NCBI RefSeq assembly: GCF_012927265.1
Contig: NZ_JABBGF010000004.1
Coordinates: 1 to 64,000, forward strand
Source: Chryseobacterium cheonjiense
GTDB taxonomy: Bacteria; Bacteroidota; Bacteroidia; Flavobacteriales; Weeksellaceae
DNA length: 64,000 nucleotides
Direction of reading: 5' to 3'
The translations under genes and the position numbers were made by a program. Positions 14,819-23,926 of this stretch are shown here, one piece after another (positions within the stretch are counted from its first letter, which is position 1; every line of letters begins with the position of its first letter). The notes beneath the pieces are model-generated. The model ran no database searches and was not told the origin of the DNA. It saw only the letters and a program-made list of their open reading frames with translations.

Positions 14819-17314
14819 ATGGGAGTACTAGTAACCAACGAGACCGTAAAACAGCTGTTTCATATTGCACAGTCTATCGCGAAAGAAAATTATAACGGAA
14901 CCTATGGCGGGCCTCATATTCTGCAGGCGTTAATGCACAAAGATATCGGTATTTCCGATTTTCTGAAAAGCATTGATAAAGATCCGGGATATTTTTACGA
15001 ATGGGCAGATGTACGGATCGAAGATTATCCCAAAACAACTCATCTTCCCGATGAGGTTAAAGAGGACGAATCGGTAGATACCATCGTGGAAGAAGCAGAT
15101 GACATTCGTCTGAAACTTGGTTTGGACGAAATAACACCAATTTGCTTACTGACAGCTATTGTAAAACCGCAGGTGGCATTTTCACTTCAGCAGCTGAAAT
15201 CGCTGCCATTGAGAGAACATGAAATTTTCAACCTCTACAGAAAAGATACATCCTATGAAAACTCCGGAAATCAGGAGTTCTCTTCTCTTTTTTCAAACGG
15301 ATCAGATTATTCGGATCATTCTTTTCCTTCCATTAAAAATTATTGTGTAGACCGCACGGCACAGGCCAGAAAAGGAGAGCTTGAAAATATTATCGGAAGA
15401 GATAAAGAACTCAGAATGCTGGTAGAAATACTCTGCAGGAGAAGCAAACCGAACGTCATCATCATCGGAGAACCGGGCGTAGGTAAGACTGCTCTGGTCG
15501 AAGGTTTTGCCATTGAAATTACCAGGGGTAATGTTCCCGAAATGCTTAAAAACGGCACATTGCTTGAGCTGGATACCGGTGCTCTATTAGCCGGAACCTC
15601 TTACAAAGGCGAAATTGAAGATCGTTTGAAAAAAGTAATCAACGAATGCAAAAAAATAGAAAAAGCAATTCTTTTCATTGATGAAATCCATACCCTTCTT
15701 GACCCTAAAGGCAGCATCGGAAATGTAGCCAATTTACTGAAGCCTGAACTGGCTAGAGGCGAAATCACTGTAATCGGGGCGACTACCCAGGAAGAATACA
15801 GGAAAATTATAGAGCCGGAACAAGCGTTTAACAGACGATTTGAAGTACTCACCGTACATGAACCGGACGAGAAAACCTGCGTTAAAATGATCGACGTTCT
15901 TCTCGATGGCTACAAAAAACACCACGGAATAGAAGTTGAAAAGACAGCGCTTCCCGAATGTGTACGCCTTGCCAAAAGATATGCAAAAGGTAAAAAGTTA
16001 CCCGATGCAGCGATTGATTTGTTAGACAGAACAATGGCAGCCATCAAAATGCTTGATGAACTTTCCGAAAAAGAACTCGAAAGCTGGAAAACAAAATATG
16101 ACGAAATTCTCAAAGAAGAATATTTCGATGAAAAAGATAAAGCAGATGAACTGATCTGGACGTATAATTTACTGAGGGATAAAATAAGCCCGATTTTATG
16201 GGGATCGCTCAGTGAGCAACCGCAGATCGACAATTCCATGCCCGTGGATCAGATACAGAAAACCATTGAAGATTCCTATGCGGAACTCTTGCAGCATGCC
16301 GCGAAAAAGAGGGAAAAAGTTGACCGGCTTGAGCTTGCAGCAGTAATGGCTGCGAAAACAAACATTCCGATAGGGAAAATACAGGCACAGGAAAAAGAAA
16401 AGCTTCTCAATATGGAATCGTTGCTCATGAACAGGGTTGTAGGGCAGGATCATGCACTGAAAATCCTTTCTGATGCTATTGTGGAAAACCGAAGCGGACT
16501 AAACAAACCGGGACAGCCAATCGGTTCTTTCTTCCTTCTCGGACCTACAGGAACAGGAAAAACAGAGCTGGCAAAATCAATGGCAGAGCTGCTTTTTAAT
16601 GATGAAAAAGCAATGGTACGTTTTGATATGTCGGAATTTAAAGAAGAACATTCTGCAGCGCTTCTGTATGGTGCGCCTCCGGGATACGTGGGATATGAAG
16701 AGGGCGGTATGCTCGTTAATAAAATCCGTCAGCAGCCTTACACCGTGGTTTTATTTGATGAAATAGAAAAAGCGCATCATTCGGTATTTGATGTTTTTTT
16801 ACAGATCATGGATGAAGGAAAGGTACATGATAAATTAGGGAAAGAAGGAGATTTCAGCAATGCATTAATATTATTTACCTCAAATATCGGAAGCGAAGAA
16901 ATTGTAAAGCAGTTTGAAGAAGGCAAAGTTCCGGAATCATCTTCTTTGATGCAGATTATGTCGAATTCAGGTCGTTTCAGACCGGAGTTTTTGGCAAGAA
17001 TTACGGAGATTATTCCTTTTGCACCAATTACCGAATCTATTGCTGAAAGAATTTTCAATATTCAGTTGAAATCCCTTCACACATCATTGACGAGATTAGG
17101 AATTGCCCTTAAAATTTCAGATGAAGCCGTGAAAAACCTTGCACTGGGTGGGTTCAGCAGTAAATATGGAGCAAGGCAGATTTCAGGAGTCATCAGATCA
17201 CAGCTCGCAAGGCCGATCTCCAAAATGATTGTTCGGGAAGAAGTAAAAGCGGGGCAGACGATTCACGTAGACTGGAATACAGAAGAGGAAAAATTAAGCT
17301 GGAAAGTAGAATAA
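14819..17314 (+). CDS. tssH: T6SS ATPase ClpV (TssH)
   Basis: 831 aa from MGVLVTNETVKQLF. A TTG codon 12 nt upstream is a possible but less likely start. It has an N-terminal Clp-N region (about 1-145), a first AAA+ module with Walker A GEPGVGKT near residue 217 and Walker B AILFIDEIHT, a middle helical region, and a second AAA+ module with GPTGTGKT near residue 574 and VVLFDEIEKAH. ClpV disassembles and recycles the contracted TssB/TssC sheath. A plain ClpB would be longer in the middle region, and the Hcp, VgrG and lysozyme neighbours support ClpV. It lies behind an unusual bulged stem-loop. Confidence 0.9.
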   Translation: MGVLVTNETVKQLFHIAQSIAKENYNGTYGGPHILQALMHKDIGISDFLKSIDKDPGYFYEWADVRIEDYPKTTHLPDEVKEDESVDTIVEEADDIRLKLGLDEITPICLLTAIVKPQVAFSLQQLKSLPLREHEIFNLYRKDTSYENSGNQEFSSLFSNGSDYSDHSFPSIKNYCVDRTAQARKGELENIIGRDKELRMLVEILCRRSKPNVIIIGEPGVGKTALVEGFAIEITRGNVPEMLKNGTLLELDTGALLAGTSYKGEIEDRLKKVINECKKIEKAILFIDEIHTLLDPKGSIGNVANLLKPELARGEITVIGATTQEEYRKIIEPEQAFNRRFEVLTVHEPDEKTCVKMIDVLLDGYKKHHGIEVEKTALPECVRLAKRYAKGKKLPDAAIDLLDRTMAAIKMLDELSEKELESWKTKYDEILKEEYFDEKDKADELIWTYNLLRDKISPILWGSLSEQPQIDNSMPVDQIQKTIEDSYAELLQHAAKKREKVDRLELAAVMAAKTNIPIGKIQAQEKEKLLNMESLLMNRVVGQDHALKILSDAIVENRSGLNKPGQPIGSFFLLGPTGTGKTELAKSMAELLFNDEKAMVRFDMSEFKEEHSAALLYGAPPGYVGYEEGGMLVNKIRQQPYTVVLFDEIEKAHHSVFDVFLQIMDEGKVHDKLGKEGDFSNALILFTSNIGSEEIVKQFEEGKVPESSSLMQIMSNSGRFRPEFLARITEIIPFAPITESIAERIFNIQLKSLHTSLTRLGIALKISDEAVKNLALGGFSSKYGARQISGVIRSQLARPISKMIVREEVKAGQTIHVDWNTEEEKLSWKVE

Positions 17315-17359
17315 ATAAAACGATATACGTTAAATTTCTTATTTACGTTTAATAAGTAT

Positions 17360-18232
17360 ATGAAACCAAATCTCAAAAATATCATCCTGACAGGAATATT
17401 ACTGTTGTGCCCACACATTGTGGATGCACAGTTTCTTGCCGCCTCAGATACTTCGGAGAGTAGTGTGAGGAGATATAAGAGCATTATAAATTCCAACAAA
17501 GAAATCGTTGAATTTATAGAATATTCCCTTGCACAGAAAGGGCTTCCGAAACATCTCAGAAATTTGGCTTTAATTGAATCACATTTTAACAGAAATATCA
17601 CTTCCGGAGCCGGAGCAGTGGGTGTCTGGCAATTTATGACTTCTCATGCCAATCAGTACGGCCTTACTCAGCAGAATAGAAATGACCTGTATAAAAGTAC
17701 AAAGACTGCCGTCATTTCACTTAGCAATCTATACAAAAAGTACAACAATTGGATCACGGTAGTTGCTGCATACAATTGTGGTGAAGGAAATATTGCCAAG
17801 GCCATGGCCGCGGCCAACTCAGCTCAATATCATGTTTTTTATAAATTTTTGCCGGAAGAAACCATCAATCATGTTAAAAAATATCTGAACGCCTGCTACG
17901 CCACCGGAGAGCTGCAAAGCGTTTTGAGCAATTACAATTCTTCCAGAATGAATACCGTATTTTTTGTGAACGGTGGCAGCGGAAAAAATCTTGAATCACT
18001 CGCAGAAACAGACATCAATGCGGGATTTAATCTAAATATCATAGCCGATGAGCTTGATATGGATGTCAGTAAACTTCTTTCCTGGAACCCTGGGATTTCT
18101 GAAGAACTTCAGAACAAAGGCGAAGGGACGTTGTATCTCCCGAAAGATATTATGCCCGATTTTTTATTAAAGAAAACCAAAATTCTCTCAAGATCAATAC
18201 GGGAACCTCATACACCAACCGTCAAACAGTAA
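17360..18232 (+). CDS. Exported lytic transglycosylase (GH23) with C-terminal LysM-like region
   Basis: A 290-aa protein with a Sec signal peptide (IILTGILLLCPHIVDAQ). The SLT/GH23 domain carries catalytic Glu73 in LALIESHFNRNITS, then GAVGVWQFM and VAAYNCGEGNIAKA, all hallmarks of MltD-type enzymes. Residues about 225-275 resemble a LysM repeat (INAGFNLNIIADELDMDVSKLLSWNP). A self-encoded murein hydrolase inside a T6SS operon usually opens the host cell wall for assembly of the envelope-spanning apparatus, since it is exported normally. It is placed between clpV and vgrG in the same direction, with short gaps. Confidence 0.88.
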   Translation: MKPNLKNIILTGILLLCPHIVDAQFLAASDTSESSVRRYKSIINSNKEIVEFIEYSLAQKGLPKHLRNLALIESHFNRNITSGAGAVGVWQFMTSHANQYGLTQQNRNDLYKSTKTAVISLSNLYKKYNNWITVVAAYNCGEGNIAKAMAAANSAQYHVFYKFLPEETINHVKKYLNACYATGELQSVLSNYNSSRMNTVFFVNGGSGKNLESLAETDINAGFNLNIIADELDMDVSKLLSWNPGISEELQNKGEGTLYLPKDIMPDFLLKKTKILSRSIREPHTPTVKQ

Positions 18233-18275
18233 GAACACCAAGCGATCATGTTTAACCTTCCAAATTACAGGTAAT

Positions 18276-20213
18276 ATGAAAACAGAATCTCAAAATATAC
18301 CCAAAAGTCCTTCATTCCGTCCATCTCAGAATGCCGACGGAATTTCGGAGAATCACCACGCAGGAATCAACAGACTGGTGAAACTTTCTCTTGTTATTGA
18401 AGGAAAAGTTATTAAATATTATAAACATTTTAAGCTTACTCAAAGTACAAAAAGGCATCACGAATTCAGTCTTACGCTGGCACATGACGCGTTAGGAGAT
18501 CGGCAGACCCACACTCTTGAAGAAGCCAATAAATTTCTTGGAAAAAGGCTTACTGTTGTCATTTCCTATAAAGATATTGATAGCAGCCCGGAAAGAACAT
18601 TCGTAGGAGTTATTACCGGAGTGGGCTTCAGCCAGGAAAGAATGAGTCTCGGAAATATTGTTTTAACAGGCTACAGTCCGACAATTCTATTGGATGGTGC
18701 ACCGCATATTCAGAGCTTTGGAGGAGAATCACCCGTGAATATGGGCATTATCGCCAATGAAGTTATCAAGCAGGGTATTGATACCGGACGTTTTGATGTG
18801 CGGGTAGATACCAATGATTATTCGCAGATTATTTACAGCAGCCAGTACGACGAAACCCATTATAATTATCTGGCGAGAATGGCCGAAGCATACGGCGAAC
18901 AGTTCTACTATGATGGAGAAGTGCTTCACTTCGGAAAATTGCCTCCTCAGAATAAGCCTATTAAATTAACCTACGGAAGCAGTGCCAATGATATCAGAGT
19001 AGAATTAAAAGCGGTTCATACAAAACCACAGTTTTATGGTTACAACAGCAGTAAAAATGAAAAGCTGACCTCCGGAGATACGCCGATTCAGCATGTGGGG
19101 GATCTCGCCAAGACCGCCTATTCCCACAACGAAAAAATTTATAAAACACCTGCGCTTCAGGTTGCTCCTATTAAAGCATCAACACATCTCGATGTAGAAT
19201 ATTCACAGAAAAGCACTTCAGGAAGCCAGGCGGTCAATGTCTTTTCTTTATCAGGGACTACAACAGTACCGTTCTTACACCCCGGTTGTGTAGTAGATGT
19301 TCAGATGCGTAAAATAGATACCAACGAATCTTCATATTTTACAAGAATCATGGTTACGGAAGTTTCTCATGAGGTAGATACGCGAGGGCACTACACCGGA
19401 AGTTTTGAAGGCATCGCCTCCGATACCGGATTTTTACCGAAACCGGAATTTACAGTTCCTAAAGCAGAGCCACAGATCGCGACAGTTATTTCAAATGCAG
19501 ACCCCGAAGGGCAGGGAAGAGTACAGGTACGGTTTGACTGGCAAAATAATGATACCACCCATTTTATCAGAATGATGAGTCCCGATGCGGGAGGAACCGA
19601 CAAAATTACTCAGAACAGAGGATATGTTGCGATTCCGGAAGTTGGAGATCAGGTTATGGTGAATTTTGTACACAGTCATCCCGACAGGCCTTTCGTTATG
19701 GGAGGAATGTTTCATGGCGAAGTCGGACTTGGCGGGGGTGCAGATAACAGAGTAAAATCAATCCAGACCAGAAGTGGCCACAGAATTGTTTTTACAGAAG
19801 ATGAAAGCATTATTATTACCGATAAATCAGGAAACGAAATCCATCTCGATACCACAGGAAGCAATATTACCATCACTGCTCCCGAAACCATGACATTGAA
19901 TTGCAAGAATATGAACATCAACGTCGGAATGAATATGACCACTAATGTCGGAATGAATAAATCTGACACTATTATGGTAAATCATACAGAAAGCATAGGA
20001 TCTATGAAATATCTTTCTACAGGTGCAGATTTCATGACCAATGTAGTCGGGAAAATGAGTCATTACGTGAAAGGGGACATGGAAGTATATGGTGAGAAAG
20101 AACATAAACTTACCTCTATGAAAGGCGTTCAGATCAATAGTGAAGGTAAGGTGGAACATCATTCGGAAAAGGAAGTTCAGAATAATAGCGGAGAGAAATC
20201 TAAAAATTATTAG
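18276..20213 (+). CDS. tssI: VgrG spike protein (TssI), copy 1
   Basis: A 645-aa protein. The gp27-like part carries the lead-in HHAGINRLVKLSLVIEGK, HHEFSLTLAHDALGD, THYNYLARMAEAYGEQFYYDGE and YGSSANDIRVELKAVH. The gp5-like OB-fold is marked by DPEGQGRVQVRFDWQ and VMVNFVHSHPDRPFVMGGMFHGE. After this the protein ends in a short beta-helix with repeats around NMNINVGMNMTTNVGMNKSD and a charged tail, with no added enzymatic domain. VgrG trimers form the spike tip on the Hcp tube. The lipase gene starts 2 nt after its stop, so VgrG and cargo are probably co-translated. Confidence 0.93.
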   Translation: MKTESQNIPKSPSFRPSQNADGISENHHAGINRLVKLSLVIEGKVIKYYKHFKLTQSTKRHHEFSLTLAHDALGDRQTHTLEEANKFLGKRLTVVISYKDIDSSPERTFVGVITGVGFSQERMSLGNIVLTGYSPTILLDGAPHIQSFGGESPVNMGIIANEVIKQGIDTGRFDVRVDTNDYSQIIYSSQYDETHYNYLARMAEAYGEQFYYDGEVLHFGKLPPQNKPIKLTYGSSANDIRVELKAVHTKPQFYGYNSSKNEKLTSGDTPIQHVGDLAKTAYSHNEKIYKTPALQVAPIKASTHLDVEYSQKSTSGSQAVNVFSLSGTTTVPFLHPGCVVDVQMRKIDTNESSYFTRIMVTEVSHEVDTRGHYTGSFEGIASDTGFLPKPEFTVPKAEPQIATVISNADPEGQGRVQVRFDWQNNDTTHFIRMMSPDAGGTDKITQNRGYVAIPEVGDQVMVNFVHSHPDRPFVMGGMFHGEVGLGGGADNRVKSIQTRSGHRIVFTEDESIIITDKSGNEIHLDTTGSNITITAPETMTLNCKNMNINVGMNMTTNVGMNKSDTIMVNHTESIGSMKYLSTGADFMTNVVGKMSHYVKGDMEVYGEKEHKLTSMKGVQINSEGKVEHHSEKEVQNNSGEKSKNY

Positions 20214-20215
20214 TC

Positions 20216-21847
20216 ATGAGCATTGAATACTTTGTAGAAGGCAAAACGGTTACCCAGACACGCGGTGATTACAAAACCTATGCTAAAGAAAACATAAGTC
20301 ATACCAGTGCAGTTTCTGTGGAACAGAAAGGAAATCAGGCAGGTGTGAGCTACAATCCTTCCCAAAAAATCAATCCTTACGACAAGCCTGTAAATACGAT
20401 TGATGTGACGCTGAATCTTTTTTTTGACGGAACTTTAAACAATAAAACCAATACACAGGCCGGTGGAAAGCAAGCCAAACCGAAGGGCAGCTATGATAAT
20501 GATTTCAGTAACGTGGCCAGAGGTTATGATTGTATTGACCCGAATGCACAAAATCAGGTTGCCTATTATATTGAAGGAATTGGTACAGTAGATAATAAAT
20601 CCGATAACGATACTTTATGGCTGTTCCCGGCTAAAGGCGCAGGAATGGGTATCAGTGCACGAGGAGTAAAAGCCAAGGCGACAAAAGGCTGCGTAAAAGG
20701 CGCAGAGGCGGTTCAAAAAAAATTTCAGGGTAAAAAAATTGATGTCCTCACGGTGAATGTTTACGGATTCAGCAGGGGCGCTGCAGCGGCCCGCCATTTT
20801 TTGCATATTGCCAACACAACTGCCAACACACAGATAATTTCAGATAAGCAAATCCTCGTACATCCTCCGGAAGCTTACGAAAAATCGGATTCCGAACAGA
20901 ACCCTAATCAATACATTATCGTTAACGAGCCGGATTTCCCATTACTCAGATACGGGTATTTTGGTGCGTGTCTTATTCAGCAGAAGCTTCAGGTTAAAAC
21001 GGTACGGTTTAATTTTGTCGGCTTGTACGATACGGTGGCATCATTTGGAGTTAATCATAAAGGTGCTTCATTATTTGGTTTCAGCATTATTGATGATGAT
21101 TCCAAGCAACTTGGGTTAAATGCAGTAAGAAACGCATCATTCGTGCTGCAGCTTGCTTCGTCGGATGAGTATCGCGATAATTTCAGTCTTACCAATATAG
21201 ACAGCGCAGGAATTAGGGGATTACAGCTTACCTTGCCTGGAGTACACTCAGATATCGGCGGCGGTTACGTAAATAACCGTGACGAAGATGTTTTACTGCA
21301 TGAGGAAATTAATTCCAGCAAAGAATGTGAAAAGTTCAGGAATATACTGATTGAGGAAGGTTGGTATGACCCGAAAGAAATTACCATTGAATCGAGTGTT
21401 ATTCCATCCCGTACCGCCACTATAAAATATAAGCTTTGGGGAAAAAGAAAAGTATCAAATGAATATGATAAAGTATCACTGCACAATATGTTTTATTATT
21501 CAGAACAATTTGAAGTAAAATATGATGCAGGCTTAGTGGCAGATCATAAGATTAATGACAGTTTTATCTTCAAGGTCGGCGAAATGCTCAAAGCAAATTA
21601 TATTGCTGCATGTAATAATTTGAGAAATGAATATGTAAAAGAATATAATGCAGGAAACCATCCTTCCGCAGGAGAATACATAAGCAGGGCAGGAAGTTAT
21701 TCTTACATGGATTCCGGAATTGATATTAAAGAATTGCGGAAAAAGTATTTACACTGGTCTTCCAATCTCAATTCATTTGGTATGGGACCTAGATTTTCCG
21801 GGCCGAAAACGGCAGCAGAACGCAAAAGATATATATTAAATGGATAA
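20216..21847 (+). CDS. Tle1-like phospholipase effector (DUF2235)
   Basis: A 543-aa protein. The DUF2235 alpha/beta-hydrolase core shows LNLFFDGTLNN near residue 65, the nucleophile motif NVYGFSRGAAAARHF (GxSxG, Ser186), NFVGLYDTVASFG with a likely catalytic Asp, and LPGVHSDIGGGYVNN with the likely catalytic His. This is the arrangement of the Tle1 family of T6SS lipase effectors, which attack membrane phospholipids of target cells. It has no signal peptide. It sits 2 nt behind vgrG copy 1 and overlaps the DUF2931 lipoprotein gene by 8 nt, giving a spike-effector-immunity set. Confidence 0.85.
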   Translation: MSIEYFVEGKTVTQTRGDYKTYAKENISHTSAVSVEQKGNQAGVSYNPSQKINPYDKPVNTIDVTLNLFFDGTLNNKTNTQAGGKQAKPKGSYDNDFSNVARGYDCIDPNAQNQVAYYIEGIGTVDNKSDNDTLWLFPAKGAGMGISARGVKAKATKGCVKGAEAVQKKFQGKKIDVLTVNVYGFSRGAAAARHFLHIANTTANTQIISDKQILVHPPEAYEKSDSEQNPNQYIIVNEPDFPLLRYGYFGACLIQQKLQVKTVRFNFVGLYDTVASFGVNHKGASLFGFSIIDDDSKQLGLNAVRNASFVLQLASSDEYRDNFSLTNIDSAGIRGLQLTLPGVHSDIGGGYVNNRDEDVLLHEEINSSKECEKFRNILIEEGWYDPKEITIESSVIPSRTATIKYKLWGKRKVSNEYDKVSLHNMFYYSEQFEVKYDAGLVADHKINDSFIFKVGEMLKANYIAACNNLRNEYVKEYNAGNHPSAGEYISRAGSYSYMDSGIDIKELRKKYLHWSSNLNSFGMGPRFSGPKTAAERKRYILNG

Positions 21848-22913
21848 ATGGAAAACGCTTATTATTGCTCTGGGAATGCTCCAGTTGATGGACTGTCAGG
21901 ATATGAAGAAAAAAGATATGCCTATGCCAACGTATGACGTACAGATTTCACACCCGTGGAACAATTATCTTATCACACCCGTTGAAGACAAGATTATTAC
22001 ACTGGAAGGTGTTCCGGCCGGCTTGCCGTACGGAAGTTCGTCAGGGACTTGGGGAGATTCGGGGAAAGGCTTTACAGAACAGTCCGGAACGCCAATTGGT
22101 GCAGATATTGTCTACTTCTCCAGATACGAAGACACCTTTTATCATCTTAAAGCAGATTTTCCAAAGGATAAAGTAAAAGAATTGGTTGAACGGGCTTATG
22201 CCAATAATGAATCCGATTCTTCAGATGAACCGTTAAAAGAGTTTATCAATATCAAAAAAGAACCCGACTATAATGAAAAGTATAATAAAGCAGGGATGTC
22301 TTATTATAAATTCGGAACACTGGTATTTGGGTTTGCCCCAAAGGGAATGGTGGTAGTGTGGTTTAAATTCGGATATGTTTCTGTACAACTTGGGGAGTTT
22401 CAGGCTGAGATTGTAAAAGACGATACGAAATATGCAGATAAGCTATTCTCAAAAATTTCGCAGACACGGGAAGAGATTAAAAAAAATATGTTCATCTCTG
22501 ATGCGTCACCCCAGGAGTGGAAAAATTATCAGAAAAGATACTCATGGGCTCCCTATATTACTTCAGGCAACAAAGAATTCCGTTTATTTAAAACACAATC
22601 GGAATATTATAATGGAGAAAGGGAAATTATGCTCCGTCCGTGGGGAATAAAACCGCCGGTAAAAGAGAGGTCTGTTCCCAAAGAGATCACTTTTTTCTGG
22701 GAAACAGGAAAAGGACAGTCTTACGAAGGACGCGCTTTTTTTAAGTGGCAAAACGTTAATGAACTTTTTGAAAAAGCCGGAAAAGATTTTAAACTCAATA
22801 TTAAATTATCCCCTGATAACGGCAGCATGGAGATCATGATTAATGATCAGAAGGTTCCTGTAGACAGTACGAGAATTTATCCGAGCGATCTTAGATTTAA
22901 AGAATCATTCTAA
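21840..22913 (+). CDS. DUF2931-type lipoprotein, likely immunity to the Tle1-like lipase
   Basis: A 357-aa protein with a short signal (TLIIALGMLQLMDCQ, lipobox-like LMDC), giving a periplasmic lipoprotein. The mature part resembles DUF2931: YDVQISHPWNNYLITPVEDKI, GLPYGSSSGTWGDSG, DIVYFSRYEDTFYHLKADFP and VVVWFKFG. DUF2931 proteins are commonly encoded beside DUF2235 lipases and act as their immunity proteins. The start overlaps the lipase end by 8 nt (translational coupling), and a strong terminator follows. The C-terminal 130 residues (REIMLRPWGIKPPV...) extend beyond a minimal DUF2931 domain. Confidence 0.75.
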   Translation: MDKWKTLIIALGMLQLMDCQDMKKKDMPMPTYDVQISHPWNNYLITPVEDKIITLEGVPAGLPYGSSSGTWGDSGKGFTEQSGTPIGADIVYFSRYEDTFYHLKADFPKDKVKELVERAYANNESDSSDEPLKEFINIKKEPDYNEKYNKAGMSYYKFGTLVFGFAPKGMVVVWFKFGYVSVQLGEFQAEIVKDDTKYADKLFSKISQTREEIKKNMFISDASPQEWKNYQKRYSWAPYITSGNKEFRLFKTQSEYYNGEREIMLRPWGIKPPVKERSVPKEITFFWETGKGQSYEGRAFFKWQNVNELFEKAGKDFKLNIKLSPDNGSMEIMINDQKVPVDSTRIYPSDLRFKESF

Positions 22914-22960
22914 TGAAATTCTTTCTTCAAAAATCTGGAAGTTAAAAGAATTACATATAA

Positions 22961-22995
22961 TCCGGCAGTGAATATCTTACTGCCGGAATTTTTTT
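22961..22995 (+). terminator. Terminator after the lipase-immunity unit
   Basis: TCCGGCAGT and ACTGCCGGA form a perfect 9-bp stem with a 9-nt loop, followed by a run of eight T. Confidence 0.9.
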
Positions 22996-23141
22996 TAGGT
23001 GTGTGTTAATACAGCTTTAAAAACATCTTAAATAAATCCTAATATTTCCCTTCGGGGTGTAATTGTTTATTCGTTTTAAGTTAATAATTAAAGGTTTAAG
23101 TTTTTGATTAATAGTTAATTATTGGGTTATTTATTTCTTTT

Positions 23142-23178
23142 GTAGTAGAATTACGACATCAAATCGTAGAATTACGAC
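23142..23178 (+). promoter_or_regulatory. Tandem operator-like site upstream of hcp copy 2
   Basis: Two identical 13-mers, GTAGAATTACGAC, start exactly 21 bp apart. Each belongs to a GTnGTA-GAAT-TACGAC-type inverted repeat. Architecture and distance to the -7 element (49 nt) equal those of hcp copy 1. The stretch between the preceding terminator and this site (22996-23141) is AT-rich and holds no gene. Confidence 0.7.
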
Positions 23179-23227
23179 AAAAAATAAAATTAATATTACA
23201 AAACTTTCAGAATAAAAATTTCTACTC

Positions 23228-23235
23228 TATCTTTG
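23228..23235 (+). promoter_or_regulatory. -7 element (TATCTTTG) of hcp copy 2
   Basis: TATCTTTG fits TAnnTTTG. It lies exactly 49 nt after the tandem operator, with AAAACTTT at the same offset upstream as in copy 1. Confidence 0.65.
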
Positions 23236-23299
23236 AATCAACAAATCACAGAAACCAACCAAATCACAAAATATTATTAACGATTAAAATTTACAAATC

Positions 23300-23710
23300 A
23301 TGGCAACAAATTCAAGAGGAATTCTTAAATTCAACGGAGGCGAAGGTCAAAAATTATTAAAGCTGAACTACAGCGTTTCAAGATCAACGGACGTATCTGG
23401 TAGAGTAGCTTCAGACCCATCAAACGCATTGATTAAAGTTACAGTGGAAGCCACTGAAAAATCAGACATCCTTGAAAGTTTACTCAACGGAAAATACAAG
23501 CCTACAACAGGTGAAATCACATTCAATAAATCTCACGAAGAAGGTACATTAATTACCTTAAACTGGGAAAACGGATACGTGATTCAGCACGAAGTAGACT
23601 TTGATGCCGTAGATGAAAACAGCATGCTGATAAGTTTTGTTGTAAGTGCCGAAACAATTGATTACGGAAACTCCAAATACGAGGGTCTTTGGCCAAGCAG
23701 CGGTAACTAA
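23300..23710 (+). CDS. tssD: Hcp tube protein TssD, copy 2
   Basis: A 136-aa protein, MATNSRGILKF..., nearly identical to copy 1. The visible changes are Ala3 to Thr, Ile to Leu in NALIKV, VV for II in SFVVSAE, and two extra C-terminal residues (Gly-Asn). At DNA level the 5' half carries many silent differences while the 3' half is almost identical, suggesting partial gene conversion between the copies. It has its own promoter module and terminator and precedes vgrG copy 2. Two Hcp copies may serve the two VgrG/cargo sets or raise dosage. Confidence 0.93.
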   Translation: MATNSRGILKFNGGEGQKLLKLNYSVSRSTDVSGRVASDPSNALIKVTVEATEKSDILESLLNGKYKPTTGEITFNKSHEEGTLITLNWENGYVIQHEVDFDAVDENSMLISFVVSAETIDYGNSKYEGLWPSSGN

Positions 23711-23747
23711 TCCCTACAATCATCTTAGTAAAAATAAAATTGGTTAC

Positions 23748-23790
23748 AGAATAGCTCAGCTCGTTGGAGTAGCTATTCTATTTTTTCTTT
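23748..23790 (+). terminator. Terminator after hcp copy 2
   Basis: AGAATAGCT and AGCTATTCT form a perfect 9-bp stem with a 14-nt loop, followed by ATTTTTTCTTTT. The sequence happens to resemble a tRNA D-arm, but there is no tRNA here. Confidence 0.8.
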
Positions 23791-23926
23791 TCTGAAAACT
23801 AAATTATTTCAAAACTTTAGCATGGCATATCCGAACAAAAAGAGATATGAAGAATTTATTTGATGATCATCAGGTAAATTTTAGCATGTAAAATAAAACA
23901 CACCAATCAATCAAAATTTTAAGGCT

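Noticed and set aside
23748..23779. tRNA-like D-arm sequence (AATAGCTCAGCTCG...)
   Set aside because: No anticodon or T-arm follows. The sequence is a perfect 9-bp stem plus T-run and works as the hcp terminator, so the resemblance is taken as chance.
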